Source of the DNA: Penicillus capitatus
Taxonomy: Eukaryota; Chlorophyta
DNA: 64,000 bases
Direction: 5' to 3'
Assembly (NCBI GenBank): GCA_965649825.1
Contig: OZ287715.1
Span: forward strand, 175,976-239,975
Each line of letters begins with the position of its first letter. Position 1 is the first letter of the stretch. Made by a program: the position numbers and the translations under genes. Shown here piece by piece: positions 32,622 to 46,000 of this stretch. Under the pieces are notes generated by a model. It was not told where the DNA came from and did no database searches. It saw only the letters and a program-made list of their open reading frames with translations.

Positions 32622-35600
32622 ATGAAGTCTGTGGCGTCGGTTCGAAGGATCGGCCTGACGCGGCCCTGCGTCGCCACGGTGGCTCGAGGCTACCGTGGAC
32701 CACACTCTCGACGACTCGAGCGCCGCTCGATCCACGTCTCCCAGCCAAAACAGATGTCGCCTTGTCAAGGACAGACGGAATCGCCGTTCAGGACACACGC
32801 CTTCTTTGAAGGGATCTCCAAACTTATGGGAGGAGATGCTGGCGAAAAAACGAGCAAACAATATCAGGCACCGTCACATAAGATCACCGAAAATGGGATC
32901 TGATTTGGAATGATTCTTCCCTCTAGCCAAGGGTCGATGCCATCAACGCCTTGGAGCCAGAGATGCAGAAATGTACGGACCTGGAGCTCCAGCAGAAGAC
33001 CGATCAATTCAGGAAACGACTGCAGGGAGGCGAAACGCTGAACGATATCTTGATCGAAGCCTTTGCCGTGAAAAAGCATCCTTAGTGTCAAAAAGAGTGA
33101 GAAGTGTGATCTGGACATAGGTTGTTCGAGAAGCGTCGCTGAGAGTTATTGGTCTGCGTCCCTTCGATGTTCAGCTCATCGGCGGAATGATTCTGCACGA
33201 AGGCATGCTGTCGTACAATGTTACTCATCTCACTCTTTCTGTTTTCAGGAATGATTGCAGAGATGAGCACAGGTGAAGGGAAGACATTGGTTTCGGTCTT
33301 GCCTGCTTATCTCAACGCCCTCACTGGCAAAGTGCTCTTCATGACTCGCTGTTCTCCGGCAGTCTGAGGCAACGACCATCTAGGGTGTGCACATTGTGAC
33401 GGTGAATGATTATTTGGCGCGACGTGACAGCGAATGGGTGGGACAAGTCCATCGTTTCTTGGGATTGGAGGTCGGTCTGATTCAGCAATCGATGGAACCG
33501 CTCGACAGAGTAGCCGCCTATGGAAAAGACATTACCTACGTTACCAATAGCGAACTGGGTTTTGATTATTTGCGTGACAATCTGGTGCAACAAGAAACGG
33601 AACTGGTGCTGAGAAATTTCAACTTCTGTATCATCGACGAAGTGGATTCCATTCTCATCGACGAGGCCAGAACGCCGCTCATTATCTCGGGACCAGCCGA
33701 TGAGCCCACAGACAAATATAACAAGGCATGGATCTTAGCACCATGCTCACACATGTCACTCTTTTTTAGGCAGCGCGTTTGGCCAAAGCACTTGTCCGAG
33801 ATGAGCATTACACCGTGGACGAAAAGCAAAAGAACATCCTGTTGACGGAAGAGGGGTACGAAGCTTCGGAGGAGGTCCTACAGGTGACAGATCTTTATGA
33901 TCCCCGTGAGCAATGGGCGTCCTATCTCATCAATGCCGTCAAGGCAAAGGAACTGCAGATTCGAGATGTGAACTATATCGTCCGCAAGGGAGAGGTCATC
34001 ATTGTGGATGAGTTTACGGGAAGAACGATGCCGGGACGTCGATGGAGTGATGGCCTGCATCAGGCCGTCGAGGCAAAGGAAGGTATCAAGATCCAGGAAG
34101 AAACGGTGACCATTGCCTCCATCTCTTACCAGAACTTTTTCAGGATCTTTCCCAAACTCGCCGGGATGACAGGGACAGCCGCAACGGAGGCAGGAGAGTT
34201 TAAGAATATCTATCAACTGGAAGTGATGGTGGTGCCAACGAATGAGCCGTGTGAGAGAGTAGACCATTCAGACGTGGTGTTCAGTGTCGAGGAGGGAAAG
34301 TGGAAGGCAACTGTTGCCGAGATCAAAAGAATGACCAAGGCAGGACGACCCGTATTGGTCGGCACGACATCTGTCGAAAAGAGTGAGAGTCTCTCTGAGA
34401 TGTTGACGGATGCTGGCGTCGCGCATCAAGTGCTGAATGCCAAACCGGAGAACGTTGAACGAGAGTCCGAGATCGTGGCGCAGTGTGGCCGGATTGGATC
34501 GGTAACGATTGCGACGAATATGGCAGGCAGAGGGACAGATATCTTGCTCGGAGGCAATGCCGAGTTTATGGCCAGACTGAAGCTGAGAGAATTCTTGATG
34601 CCACGTATCGTGAGTCTTGTCGACGAAGAGGGATCCGATGCACGGCTTCGGCAGAAGCCGACATGGAAAGCATCTCCTGAGCTCTTTCCTGTGGAACTGC
34701 CGGAGGATATTCAGAAGAAAGTGATAAAGGCGGTGGACTATGCGTGTGAGAAATGGGGAGAACGATCGTTGACAGCTCTGGAGGCCGAAGATCGTTTGGC
34801 AGTTGCTGGGGAGAAAGCGCCAACAGATGACCCCGTGGTTCAGGAACTGCGAAACGCATTTCAGGCAGAGGAGTCGTCAGTTAAGTGATATCCCGTGTCA
34901 AGACAAGTGCTTTAGGCCATTGAATCGCTGTACAAGACATATACAGAAGAGGAGAAAAAGACAGTGATCAAGCTTGGCGGTTTGCATGTCATTGGGACGG
35001 AACGGCACGAGTCCAGGCGCATCGACAATCAGTTGAGGGGACGCGGCGGTCGTCAGGTGAAGGGTCCATCCAATTGGTAATGGCCTTGTGCAGATTACGA
35101 ATGTCGCTTAGGGAGATCCCGGAAGCACGCGCTTTTTCCTAAGCCTCGAGGATCCTCTGTTTCGCATCTTTGGCGGCGATCGGCTGAAATCATTGATGAC
35201 GGCCTTTCGTGTGGATGATCTTCCCATCGAGTCAAAGGTCTTGACGAGATCGCTCAACGAAGCCCAGCGAAAAGTCGAAGCTTATTTCTTCGATATGAGA
35301 AAGCACGATCAAACATGACATCCATCACCCATGATGTGACACTCGTTTCGTAGGAATCTCTTTGAGTACGATCAGGTGCTAAACACGCAAAGGGACAGTA
35401 TCTATGCAGAAAGGAGACGGGCATTGTTGGCCAAAGACATGATGCCAATCTACGAAGACTATTCCAAGAAAACGATGGATGACATCTTGGAGGTCCTGTC
35501 ACATCTCTTCTGCTACGGTCTTGATGATGCTCATGCGTCCTTAGGCAAATCTGGACCCCACGTTGCCTCCTGAAGAGTGGACGCCGTATCTGTCTTCCCT

Positions 35601-36144
35601 TGCTGACAAAATCCAGCAATACTGTCATTTCCTGTCGGATGTGGACGGACAGAAATTGGCCGATGAGGCACGAGGAAGCTACGAAAACCTCAGATCCTAC
35701 ATCCGGTTCCGCGGCGTACAAGCCTATTACGAAAAAGTCGATTCCCCTGCATTCTGGTCACTCTCTCACTCTTGTCTCACTCTTTAGCGACGCATCGTCG
35801 ACCACAAGTGTCCTGGATTGATGGCAGATCTCGAACGGTACTTCTTTCTGTCGCAGACCGATAATCTGTGGAAGGAACATCTACAAGCCATCCGTTTTCT
35901 CCAGCAGGCCGTCGGATTGCGTGGCTACGCCCAGAGAGATCCACTAACAGAGTTCAAACTGGAAGCCTACAATCTCTTCCTCGACATGCAATGCCGCAAA
36001 CGGCGAAACACGATCTACACCGTCTACGTCTTTGAGCCTGTCGATCAAAAGACCGTCGAGAAGAACATCGAGGAGTTTAAGGAACGCAAGAGACGCGTGA
36101 AAGGCAACGGAAAGCGTATCAAACAGATCTCCAATCAAGCATAA
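32622..36144 (+). CDS. Plastid-type preprotein translocase SecA, nuclear gene (1007 aa)
   Basis: Eleven exons read through in frame: 32622-32867, 32927-33067, 33121-33202, 33249-33331, 33384-33725, 33770-34879, 34916-35056, 35112-35302, 35354-35492, 35545-35736 and 35788-36144. SecA is the ATPase that drives precursor proteins through SecYE into or across the thylakoid or bacterial membrane. Seen here are Walker A in EMSTGEGKT (near residue 165), [19 protein letters not shown] (near 269), [31 protein letters not shown] (near 547) and [18 protein letters not shown]. The segments [16 protein letters not shown] and [12 protein letters not shown] are typical of cyanobacterial and red-type plastid SecA. 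The first 55-60 residues are Arg/Ser-rich without a hydrophobic signal, like an organelle targeting peptide. Introns 1, 3, 5 and 8 have GC donors. Confidence 0.9.
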
Positions 36145-36347
36145 GATGTTGTGTGGCATTAAACATTCTTTTACCGAAAGATCCATGCTTGCCTCAGAGA
36201 CTAGTAGAAATCATCATCGTCTTTCAGGAAGAAATTCTGCATGCATGGCACGTCTCTGTTCCTTTCCGCTCCCACTCGATTCTCCCTGAGGTAGATTGGA
36301 TGGGCGACGTGGGAAAGAGTGATTGATGTACCGTGATCAGTGACACT

Positions 36348-37385
36348 CTACAGATCGGCATCGTCCTCTTCCATGTCAGGAAGGGGCGCATTCGCAGCGG
36401 CGGTTAAGTCTTGTTCGTTCTTCAGCATCAGCTCCTGATCAACGATGAGCTCAGGTGGTGCCAAGGCAACTTCCTCCACAAAGATAAGACCGCCATTCCT
36501 TCATGCACAGCAGCATGACTCAGAATACGGCTTTGCGTCCAAAGGTCGTCTCTTTCATCAGCAATCGAATATTATCCTCATTGCACGGCATCGGATAACC
36601 GCATCGTTTATCATCATGGAAGAGTGAGAATGTGTGAGAGGGATCTTACCCTGTGAGTTTTCGAGCCAAGTAGAGGAAAGGCTTCTCGAAATTGTAGTTG
36701 CTCTTGGCAGAGAGTTCAATGTACTGCAGGTTCTTTTTCCTGTGGAACGTGATCTGTTTCGGCTTCACTTGACGATTCTTAACATCCACTTTGTTTCCGA
36801 CCAGCACCATCGGGATATTGGGACACACTCTATGACCATCCCACAACATCACACTTTCTCATTGTCTGGCAAATGGGTGGATGGTGCCTGCAGAGATCTC
36901 GGTGCCACACAGGGACATTCTTGTAGGTCACACGTGAGGTGACGTCAAACATAATAATGCCACAATGCGCATAGATGTAGTAGCCATCACGCAATCCACC
37001 GAACTTCTCTTGACCCGCGGTGTCCCAAATATTGAAGACGAGCGTGCCGCAGTTTGTCGAGACTTTGAGAGGACGCACTTCGACGCCGATCGTCGCTGCA
37101 TACACATGACGTCGTGTCAACGCTGTTTAGGTTCCGAGGACACGTGTGCGTACGTTCGTATTTCTTCTCGAATTCGCCGCTTAGGTGACGCTTGACGAAT
37201 GTGGTCTTGCCTAGACGCATCAACACCGCGAACGTCATCTCAGAGAGCAAGGCGTGTGGACACACCCGTTCCGCCGTCGCCGACGAGGACGAGCTTAAAC
37301 GAAGGCGGTTCGCCAGCTGCGACTGGTGCTTGAGCCTAAACGGCCTCAGAAATGTTTCTGGCGTGGGCAGGACGACGCACACCAT
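36348..37385 (-). CDS. GTPase Ran (222 aa)
   Basis: Six exons: 37385-37383 (only the ATG), 37335-37266, 37210-37154, 37095-36888, 36829-36650 and 36498-36348. The protein shows the Ran order: [20 protein letters not shown] (P-loop), [10 protein letters not shown] (switch I), [18 protein letters not shown] (switch II), [30 protein letters not shown] and an acidic tail ending MEEDDADL. Ran drives nuclear transport together with RCC1 and importins. The first intron follows the start codon directly. Intron 4 (36887-36830) has a GC donor. The last intron, of 151 nt, is the longest placed in this gene. The unusual Cys in WHRDLCRVCPNIP replaces a residue that varies in Ran. Confidence 0.95.
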
Positions 37386-37700
37386 GTCTCAATCGAAACG
37401 AAACGCGCAGAGGGCGATGGAGAAGGTGGCCGCCGCGAGATGCCAGACAGCGTCGGAAAGCGCAGACGAAGAAACGTGACAGCTGCAAGTGGACTCTTCA
37501 AATACGGTCAAGATGCGGCCGTAGATGCGAAGCGTAGATGATCGAATCGTATCTTCCCAGGAGATCGATAGAAGATCGATCGATGCGTCCACGAAATTCA
37601 TCGAATCTCAATCGACGTACTTCCTCTACCCGTCTCGTAAACCACCATCTCACAGCCGTGCCCCTCATCCATCCGCATCCTCCCATTACACCTTCCTCCA

Positions 37701-40700
37701 ATGGAGGGCCACGATTTCTGGCACGCTTCAAATGGAGGAGGCCCTTCCGAGGAGCCCGCCGACGATCTCTCCGATCTGTCTCATCGAATGGACAACGCTC
37801 TCTATCGACAATTGACATCGACGCTATCGCACGAAGAGCTCCTATGGCTTCAAGGTACTGATGTGACGTTGCTCCAGACATGACGCACGACGCGTTGGCC
37901 GTCGTTATTTGTTGTTGTTGCTGTTGTCGCTGCTTGTTTTCCACAGTTCATCAAACTTCTTGCAAACAACCGACTTTCAACGCCGCGCACGGGATTTTCT
38001 CATTTTTGCTCGTCCTCTTGTTCCGTATCGTTGTCGCTGTCTTTTATCAAAACGTGTTTACCCCTTCGGCGAAACCGTTCTTCAGGTTACGTTGTTCCTA
38101 TGGAGCCACTTCAACTTGAGGCTCTGGACGGTTCCGAGCCCATCGCTCTGCCGCCAGCCATCAAAGTCTGTACCTTAGCGCAAGACGCGGTACGTGACCC
38201 ATGCAACGAAGAAGACGCGTCTGAGGGTATCTCGTGGATGACGTGACGTGTGTGTAGGATTTGGAATCGGACTACGCTGTCTCGCCACACACGCCACTGC
38301 TCTCGACCGCAATGGAAGAAAACTGCTTCGCCAGTGGTGCGTGATATCTGCCTGCTGAATGAAGAGGACGACCAAAGTGGGAGATGCATTCAGGGCGAAA
38401 CAATGTTGGTCAGTTAGGAGTCGGTGCACAAGGCGACGTCATGGAGCCACAACCCGTACAGGTAATGCATAGATGTGACGAGGGCCCTTGGCAGCTGTAT
38501 GTGCTGTTGGACAGGGGGTTCGCCCGTGGGCATTGGTAAGTTTTGGGGCGTATCATGCGTGTGGTATCAGCTGCGAAGGCGAACTGTCTTCATGGGGTAT
38601 ATCTAATAAAGGTCAGTTAGGGCATCAAGATACGGAGTCTCGAGAATTGCCGGAGATCGTGGATCTGTTGCGTGACCAGCCAGTGAAGAATGTTGCATGT
38701 GGATGTGAACACACCGTTGCTGTGACAGAACATGATGTTTATGCATGGGGGTCCAATGAACATGGCCAACTAGGACAAGATGATGGAAATAAAGCACAGA
38801 TGCTGACCATTCCTCGCCCAATTCGCATTCTACACGAAAAGATGGTGACGCAGGTGATCTGTGGCAAGTATCATACATTGGCTGTCACGGCACAGTCCCA
38901 TGTACGTCTCGATGCATGGAGTGTGGATAGGGAATGTGTGCGATATGTGTGATGTCAGGTTTATGCTTGGGGAGCTAATAATCATGGTCAGCTAGGACTT
39001 GGCGATCGAGTGGATCGACGGATGCCGACGATCATCGAATCTTTATGGGCCCTTCCTGTCAAGCAGCTTGCAGCAGGAGATCACCACAGCTGCGCTCTGA
39101 CGAGATCCGGTTTTCTCTTCACGTGGGGACTTAATCAGCAGGGACAGTTGGGACAGCCACCCGATGCAGAGCATGCCGCTGTGCAGGCAGCCAGTCGTGG
39201 CGGATCTTCTCGGAAACGCATGTCCAGACATGTCAATCAGAAATATTTGTCGGTAATGTTGGAAATGGGTATCGCCAAAGAAAAAGCAGAATTGGCATTG
39301 ATCGAGACGAAGAACGGGGGTGTGGAGTTGGCTACGGAATGGCTCTTTTCTGGTCAGGAGGCTGTCATTGAGAGAAAAACACCTGTGGACACTGGTCCAC
39401 CTCCTCAAGACGACAAGCAAAGTGATCGTCTGGACGACAAGAGCGTCCTTGTCCCCAGGAGAGTTCCAATCAAAGTGACCACCCATTCTTTTCTCTGTAC
39501 TTAAGGATCTTGGCCAATGGGCGGCGTTTGGACACAGGGCGTGCGGTTTGTGGCTGCTGGAAGTCATCATTGTGTGGCTGCGACGCAATATGCCGTATAC
39601 AGCTGGGGTGCCGGCGAGCACGGACAGCTTGGACTGGATGATTTTACGAGTCGAGACCTCCCCAAGAAAATAACATCATTGGAAAAGACCGATTTAATTC
39701 AAGTCGCCTGCGGTGCCAGTCATTCTATCTTCCTGACAAAAGAAGGCCTCATCTACGGAACCGGTGCGAATGACTGCGGTCAGTTGGGTCAAGTGGAGGA
39801 TACAGAGAACGAAACCTCTTGTTATGCCACGCCCAAGTTACTGAAACTTCCATTCATTCCCCTAAAACATCCCAGAAGTCAGAGAAAACAGCCGATCGTT
39901 GTCAAAATCAGTGCTGGAGAAAACGCCAGCAGTTTTTTGACCTCATCTCCAGACGAGATACCAGACTCGACGCCAACTGGACTATGGGAGAAGCTACAGG
40001 CCAGTATACAAGGAGTGAAAGAGAGCGAGAAACGCCCAACGACAGAATACAGTTCGCTCATGCGACTACTCACGGCAGCCATTGAGCTCGTCTTTGGCTC
40101 CGCTGCTGCCCTCAGCGCTACGTTTGGGTACGAAGACCACGTCGGTATGAATGTGCAAAAGCTCAACCAAGTTCAAAAAGAAATCCTGAGTCTCTGTACG
40201 GACAAGTAAGCCGAACTGCGCCATCTATGGCAGTCCATGAGTGGCTGTTGTGTGTTCTAGATATCTGAGTGATCCCTGTTCAAAGCTCATGAAGTCCATG
40301 GACGATGTGTGCTCTATCAGTATTTACAATGCAATGACCAAAGCTGCTTCGTATTTGGTAGAGGATCTCTACAGTCATTTGAAACTGCTCAATAATCCAG
40401 AGCGCGCTCAAGTGCTGTTGGCTGCTGTTCAGCATCCTCTCCTGAACGAATCAACATTTGCAAAGTCGATCCTTCCGCGTCTGTGCCAGACAGTGCTGAA
40501 TGCGCCGTCCGGTACGCGACATCTCCTGATCAAATGGTGGGCCGATTATCCGAGGACGCTTCTGGAGGACAGTGTGATCAAACCGCTGCAGAATTACGTC
40601 ACGAAGGAGCTCATGGCGACAAAGAAGTTAACCGTAAATGTGATGAATGCAATCAAAGTTCTGGCGAAGGTGGAAGAAGCGAACGATATAGGTAGAAAAC

Positions 40701-42386
40701 TGCCGCCGGAATCTTTCTATAATCAGCTCATCAGTGAGAAGATGGACGTGTTAGATCATTACATTGCCTGGAGGCAAAGCCACGATCATCCACAAAAACG
40801 CTCCGGACAGGACGGGCCCTTCTCTTTCTGCAGCTATCCCTTTTTGCTGGATGCCAGAGCCAAGAGCAAACTCTTGCACATGGAAGCCAAGCTGCAGATG
40901 GAGCAAACCGTCGCGCAGTCACGTTTAGAGAATGTCTACGGTCCATTCAAGAAATCCAGAAGAGAAAACGACGATGCGCGCGTTCTGCCGGATCGCAAGG
41001 TAAATCTCAAGAAGGAAGAACAGGAGCACAAGAAAAAAAGACCAAACAGCGAATCTGGTCGTACACGATTTCGAAGAGAAAGTGGAACAGGAATCCGCAA
41101 TCTTTTCTACAACATCTTACGTTCCGGTCATGGTGACAGAGGCGGCGATGAAGAGGCAGATGGCGGCGGACCGAGCGATCGCTCAGATTCCAGTCTAGCA
41201 CGAGCAGGTTCTCTGCAGCTTCCGAAACCGGACGATAGTGGTATCCCTGCGACACACATGGATATGTGTATCATCCGTGTACGACGCAATCATCTCGTGG
41301 AGGATGCCCTTAACGAAATCGCACGGCAGTTCCGTAAAGATCTCTTCAAACCGTTGCGTGTTCAGTTCATCGGCGAAGAGGGTATCGACGTCGGCGGTGT
41401 CAAGAAAGAATTCTTTCAACTCCTGATCCATGAACTGCTGTCCCCCGACTACGGAATGCTCGCCTATCAAGCCGAATCCAAAACTTATTGGTAATGCCGT
41501 TGATGCATGGATTGTGTGAGAAAGAGTGAGAAATGATGATCTTAGGTTCAATCCATCATTGATGCTGCAAGGGGAGAAATGCGAAGATGATTTCTTCCTG
41601 ATCGGCCTTGTCTTGGGATTGGCCGTATACAATGGTGTCCTCTTGGATTTCCCCCTCCCCCTGGTCCTCTACAAGAAACTGCTCAATCAAGAAGTGACCT
41701 TAAGAGACTTAGAAGAGATGCAGCCGACGGTTGGCCGTTCGCTACACCAACTGCTGCAGTACGATGGCCCCGGATCCGTTGAGGACGTCTTCTGCCAAAA
41801 CATGAGTATCAATGTGGACGTCTTCGGAGATGTGAAGTCCATTCCGCTCAAACCGAACGGAGAAGAGGTTCCAGTGACGGAAGAAAACAGACGAGAATAC
41901 GTCGACCTTTATGTCTCCCATGCACTGGAGCGCTCCATTCAGGGACCCTTTGAAGCGTTTTCGAAGGGACTCAGGACCATTTGCGGAGGACCAGCGATTC
42001 AGCTGTTCAATGCACAGGAATTGGAACGTCTGGTTTGCGGAAATCCTCGGTTAGATTTTGCAGCATTGGAAAACAATGCACGTTACGATGGTGGCTTTAC
42101 AAAAGATTCCCAAACGGTGAAATGGCTGTGGGAGATTGTCTCGGAGTTTACCATGGAGCACAAGAAGCTCCTGCTCAAATTCTTCACTGGAAGCGACCGG
42201 GCACCGATCGGAGGACTGGGCAATCTCAAATGTGTCATCCAGAGAAACGGCTCAGATAACAAAAAACTCCCGACATCTCACACCTGCTTCAACACGCTTC
42301 TCTTGCCAGAGTGCACGAGCAAAGAGGATCTCTTACAACGTCTCCAACTAGCCATTATGAATGCAGAAGGCTTTGGTTTGGAGTAG
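37701..42386 (+). CDS. HERC-like E3 ubiquitin ligase: RCC1 repeats, UBA, HECT
   Basis: The start is taken as the ATG of MEGHDFWHASNGGG; the exons from there to 38.4 kb are not fully resolved. From 38.4 to 39.2 kb there are RCC1 blades (NVGQLGVGAQGDV, ISNKGQLGHQDTES, YAWGSNEHGQLGQDDG, YAWGANNHGQLGLGDR, TWGLNQQGQLGQ). A UBA-like domain follows (NQKYLSVMLEMGIAKEKAEL, then LATEWLFSG), and then more blades (YSWGAGEHGQLGLDD, GTGANDCGQLGQ). A helical region leads into a HECT domain from about 41.2 kb, containing GIDVGGVKKEFFQLL. It ends with the catalytic cysteine in LPTSHTCFNTLLLPE and the terminal GFGLE. RCC1 plus HECT is the HERC3/4 plan; the UBA set between blades is unusual. The product would transfer ubiquitin to unknown substrates. 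The intron at 41492-41546 carries the AAAGAGTGAG motif. Confidence 0.85.
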
Positions 42387-43003
42387 GAGGCATTCTCTCT
42401 GTTCATTCATTGCTCATTGCTGTGTATCTTGCTGAATGTGATCTGGCATTTCATTGGGTGTGCACGCACACGATTTACTTGACAATGCTTGTTTTCTCGA
42501 TTTGTTTTTAGCGTTGCATTTCGATCCTCAATGGGAACTCAACTTCATGGGTCAGATGTCCTGCTCCTCCTTCTCCTCCTCTACCTTATGTGACCCTACT
42601 TACTTCCTTACTCATAAGGATGACAGAGATATGTGTCATTCTCTGCGACATGCCATCCCGAATGGTGTCGATTTATCCGGACGTATCTATATACCTTCGA
42701 TCATCTCCCACCAGGCAAAACACAGCAATTACAATAAGTGTGGAGCCACTCCTTGTGCAATTTAGACAACGCATTTCACCAGACATGACAGATCTTGTCG
42801 ATCACAGCAGTGGATTTCTCTCGACCGTGCATGTGATGCATGTAAGCTTTATGAGACAGATAATCTCTGTGTAAGTCTTGTTGAGGAAGCATACTCCATA
42901 AAGACATGAAACAAGGGATTCTTCGCGATATCGAGGGAATACTGTGAAATGCTAATAAAAAGTGTGAACAAGGTGTGTGTTGTGTGATAAGGATATTGTC
43001 TCC
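42387..43003. other. Intergenic between convergent genes
   Basis: About 620 bp between the stop of the HECT ligase and the stop of MetRS. It is T-rich in places, as expected for 3' untranslated regions. No gene seen. Confidence 0.7.
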
Positions 43004-46000
43004 TTAGTCAATGCAACCTTCTCTTATGGATTTCACTGTGCATAAGCCTGTCGAGCTTTGCAATGGAGAGGATTTGTAACAAGCAATGCATTCTGTATTT
43101 GTCTTCAAATCTGCTCGAACAGCCTCAAAGATCTTCTTCTTTGGATTGAGGACAGCATCTGGATCACCTAACAGACACACTCTCCCACGACGCCTTTCGA
43201 GAAGCTGGGTGCGTGCGTGACCTTCGTATCCAGAGACAAAGACTCGTTCGCCAGCAACGGCCCCTTCTGCCGGCTGCAGTAACTCGACTGCCTTCTGATC
43301 TGAACTTGAGGCTGCTAGGATCATGGCTTGAGATTTGATCCCTTGTATCTTGACAGGTTTCATGTTACAGACCAGGACAACTTGGCGCTGTTGCAGCTCG
43401 TTTTCGGGTATGAATTTTGCCACACCGCTTACAACGGTTCGACTAGAGGCATCCCCAACATCGACTTCCATGATGTACAGGGTATCTGCATCTGGATGCT
43501 TCTTGGTCTTCTGGACGCGGCCGACACGCAGATCGAGTCGGTGAATACCCACATCTGCAGGTTTTTTGGCAGGAGGATTGCCAGCAGATGCTGGCTTTGT
43601 TCCCTGATTCTTGTCTTCCTTCTCACCTCCTGCACCTCTCTTCAATCCTTGCTTCTTGGGAGCACTCTTCTCCACCGATTCCTCCTTTCCTTTGAACTGT
43701 TCTCTGAAACGCTGCAGCTCTGCTTCTGGGATCTTGCTAAACAGTGGCACAGGTTCACGGATCCGATGGCCGCTCGGCAGAACATCGCATGGACTGGCAA
43801 TAGATTCGATCTCGGCAGTTGTTAGTCGAATGCCTGTATCCCAATCGATGTCGAGCTGCTGGAGGATCTTCTTTGAAATGGAAGGCATAAAAGGCTGCAG
43901 TAAGGCAGCAAGGAGTTTCACCAATCCTGCTGCAGCACGCACGACATTCTGGCATTTCTCAGGATTTTGCTTGATCATTTCCCACGGCTTATGATCCTAA
44001 AACCAGGACGCATTACCCATGTGCGGATCATCAGCGGCTTGGCGCACTTGGAGGAACTTGTTTCCTGTAGCGGCAATGTCCATGACCAAGGCGAGAGCGG
44101 CTCTCATCTGTATGGCCTCCATTTTTTCAACATAGTCCTGAACCTTCGTTAGCAGCTGAGCACCGAATTTATGGCATTCTTGCATGACGGATGGCGCCGG
44201 ATCTGGCACCCGACTGCCATAGAACTTCTCCACAAACTTTAAGGCTCGATTGATAAAGTTCCCCTGTTGTGCATACCACATCGAAAACAACTTCAGCTTT
44301 GCGAGAGATGCACCAGATTGTTTAGCAATTCGCTACTCTGTGCGCCAAGATTATCCCAAGCGAAGGTCGTGTCTTGCGTTTCCGGTCGATTGGCCAAGAG
44401 ATAGTATCGCCAGATCTCCACAGGGACGCCTGAATCTCTGGCATTGTCTCCAAAGACACCTACAGATCTCACATGCATCATCCAATGTCATTCCTCACAG
44501 CGTTTTTTCGAGAAGACCTGTGCCACGGCTTTTGGAGAATTTCCCCGTCTCGTAGTTCAGGTACTCGGTCACCGATATCTTTTTCATCATCGTCCATTTT
44601 TCGCCCGTTCCGATGAGCACTGCCGGAAAGATGACGGTATGGAACGGCACGTTATCTTTTCCCATGAACTGCACCAGTTCCACCTCGTCTGGATTCTTCC
44701 ACCACTTTTCCCACTCGGATGTGTAGTTCGCCGTGATGGAGATGTAACCGATAGGGGCATCGAACCATACATAGAACACTTTGTTCTCGAATCCTGGCAT
44801 GGGCACAGGAACGCCCCACTTTAAATCTCGTGTAATGCATCTCTGTTTTAGTCCATCCCGAATCCAGGCGTTCGTAATCTGCAAACAGTTTGACGACCAA
44901 CCACCCTGTTTCGATGTCTCCTCTATATACGACTGCAGGGACTCCGAGAGCTTGGGCAGATCGAGAAAGACATGTTTGGTCGATTTCATGACGGGTGTTG
45001 TTCCGCTAAACTTGCATTTGGGATTGATGAGTTCTGTCGGATTGAGCAATGCCCCACAATTATCGCATTGATCTCCTCTGGCATCTTCGTAGCCGCACTT
45101 GGGACAGGTGCCCGTGATGAATCGATCGGCTAAGAATTTTCCCAGTGCTTCTGAGAAAAGCTGCTGCATTTCGTTTTGGACAACGTTGCCTCGGGCGACA
45201 AGGGATTGGAAAATCTCTTGGCAGAGCTTTGTCTGATGCCTCGTTGGCGTTCTGCCAAATTTATCGCAGCTAATCTCAAACCAGTCATAGATCGCTTTGT
45301 GAACGGTATGGTATTTGTCGCAAATCTCCTCACAGCTTAAGCCCTCTTCATACGCCTGCGCGACCAGAACCTCTCTAGCAATAGATCCAGACGACGGTGA
45401 GGTTGTACTTTGGTCTCCGTGGCTGTTCCATACTCGTCCGTTCCGCAGATGAAGATGGTGTTGTACCCCCGGGCTCTGCAGAAACGCGCATAGCAATCGG
45501 CACTGAGCACACAGCCAATGATATTCCCCAGATGCGGTACGTTATTCACGTAGGGCAAAGCGCTCGTAATCTGTCACAGGTGACATGACTGAGGGGGGAG
45601 TGCATCGATGATGCTGGATCCCACCAGAATGTTGCGTTCTCCAGGGACAGGCAATTTTGGCTGAGTCGTCGCGTGATGCTGGATATCACTCTGCAAGATG
45701 CGCTGCACGATATCCGGTTTGAATCCACCCAACATCTGAGAGACATACATGGGTGATCAGCTTTATCGAGGTGCCTCCAAACTTTCTGAGTGCCTGTTTG
45801 AAAGGATTCCTGTTCCGTTAGCCTCTGCAGATACGCAACAATACCGGCGGGCATAGAAGTGTCCTTGAGAGGGTAGAGGGTGCTGTAGATAGCGATGTCG
45901 GCCAAAGAAGGCACATCAGAGAAGAGGAATGTGGCCCCGCTGCCTTTCACTGCCTCTTCGAGTGTTTTGAGGGCGGCTGGTCGGTGCCGATGTCCGTTAT

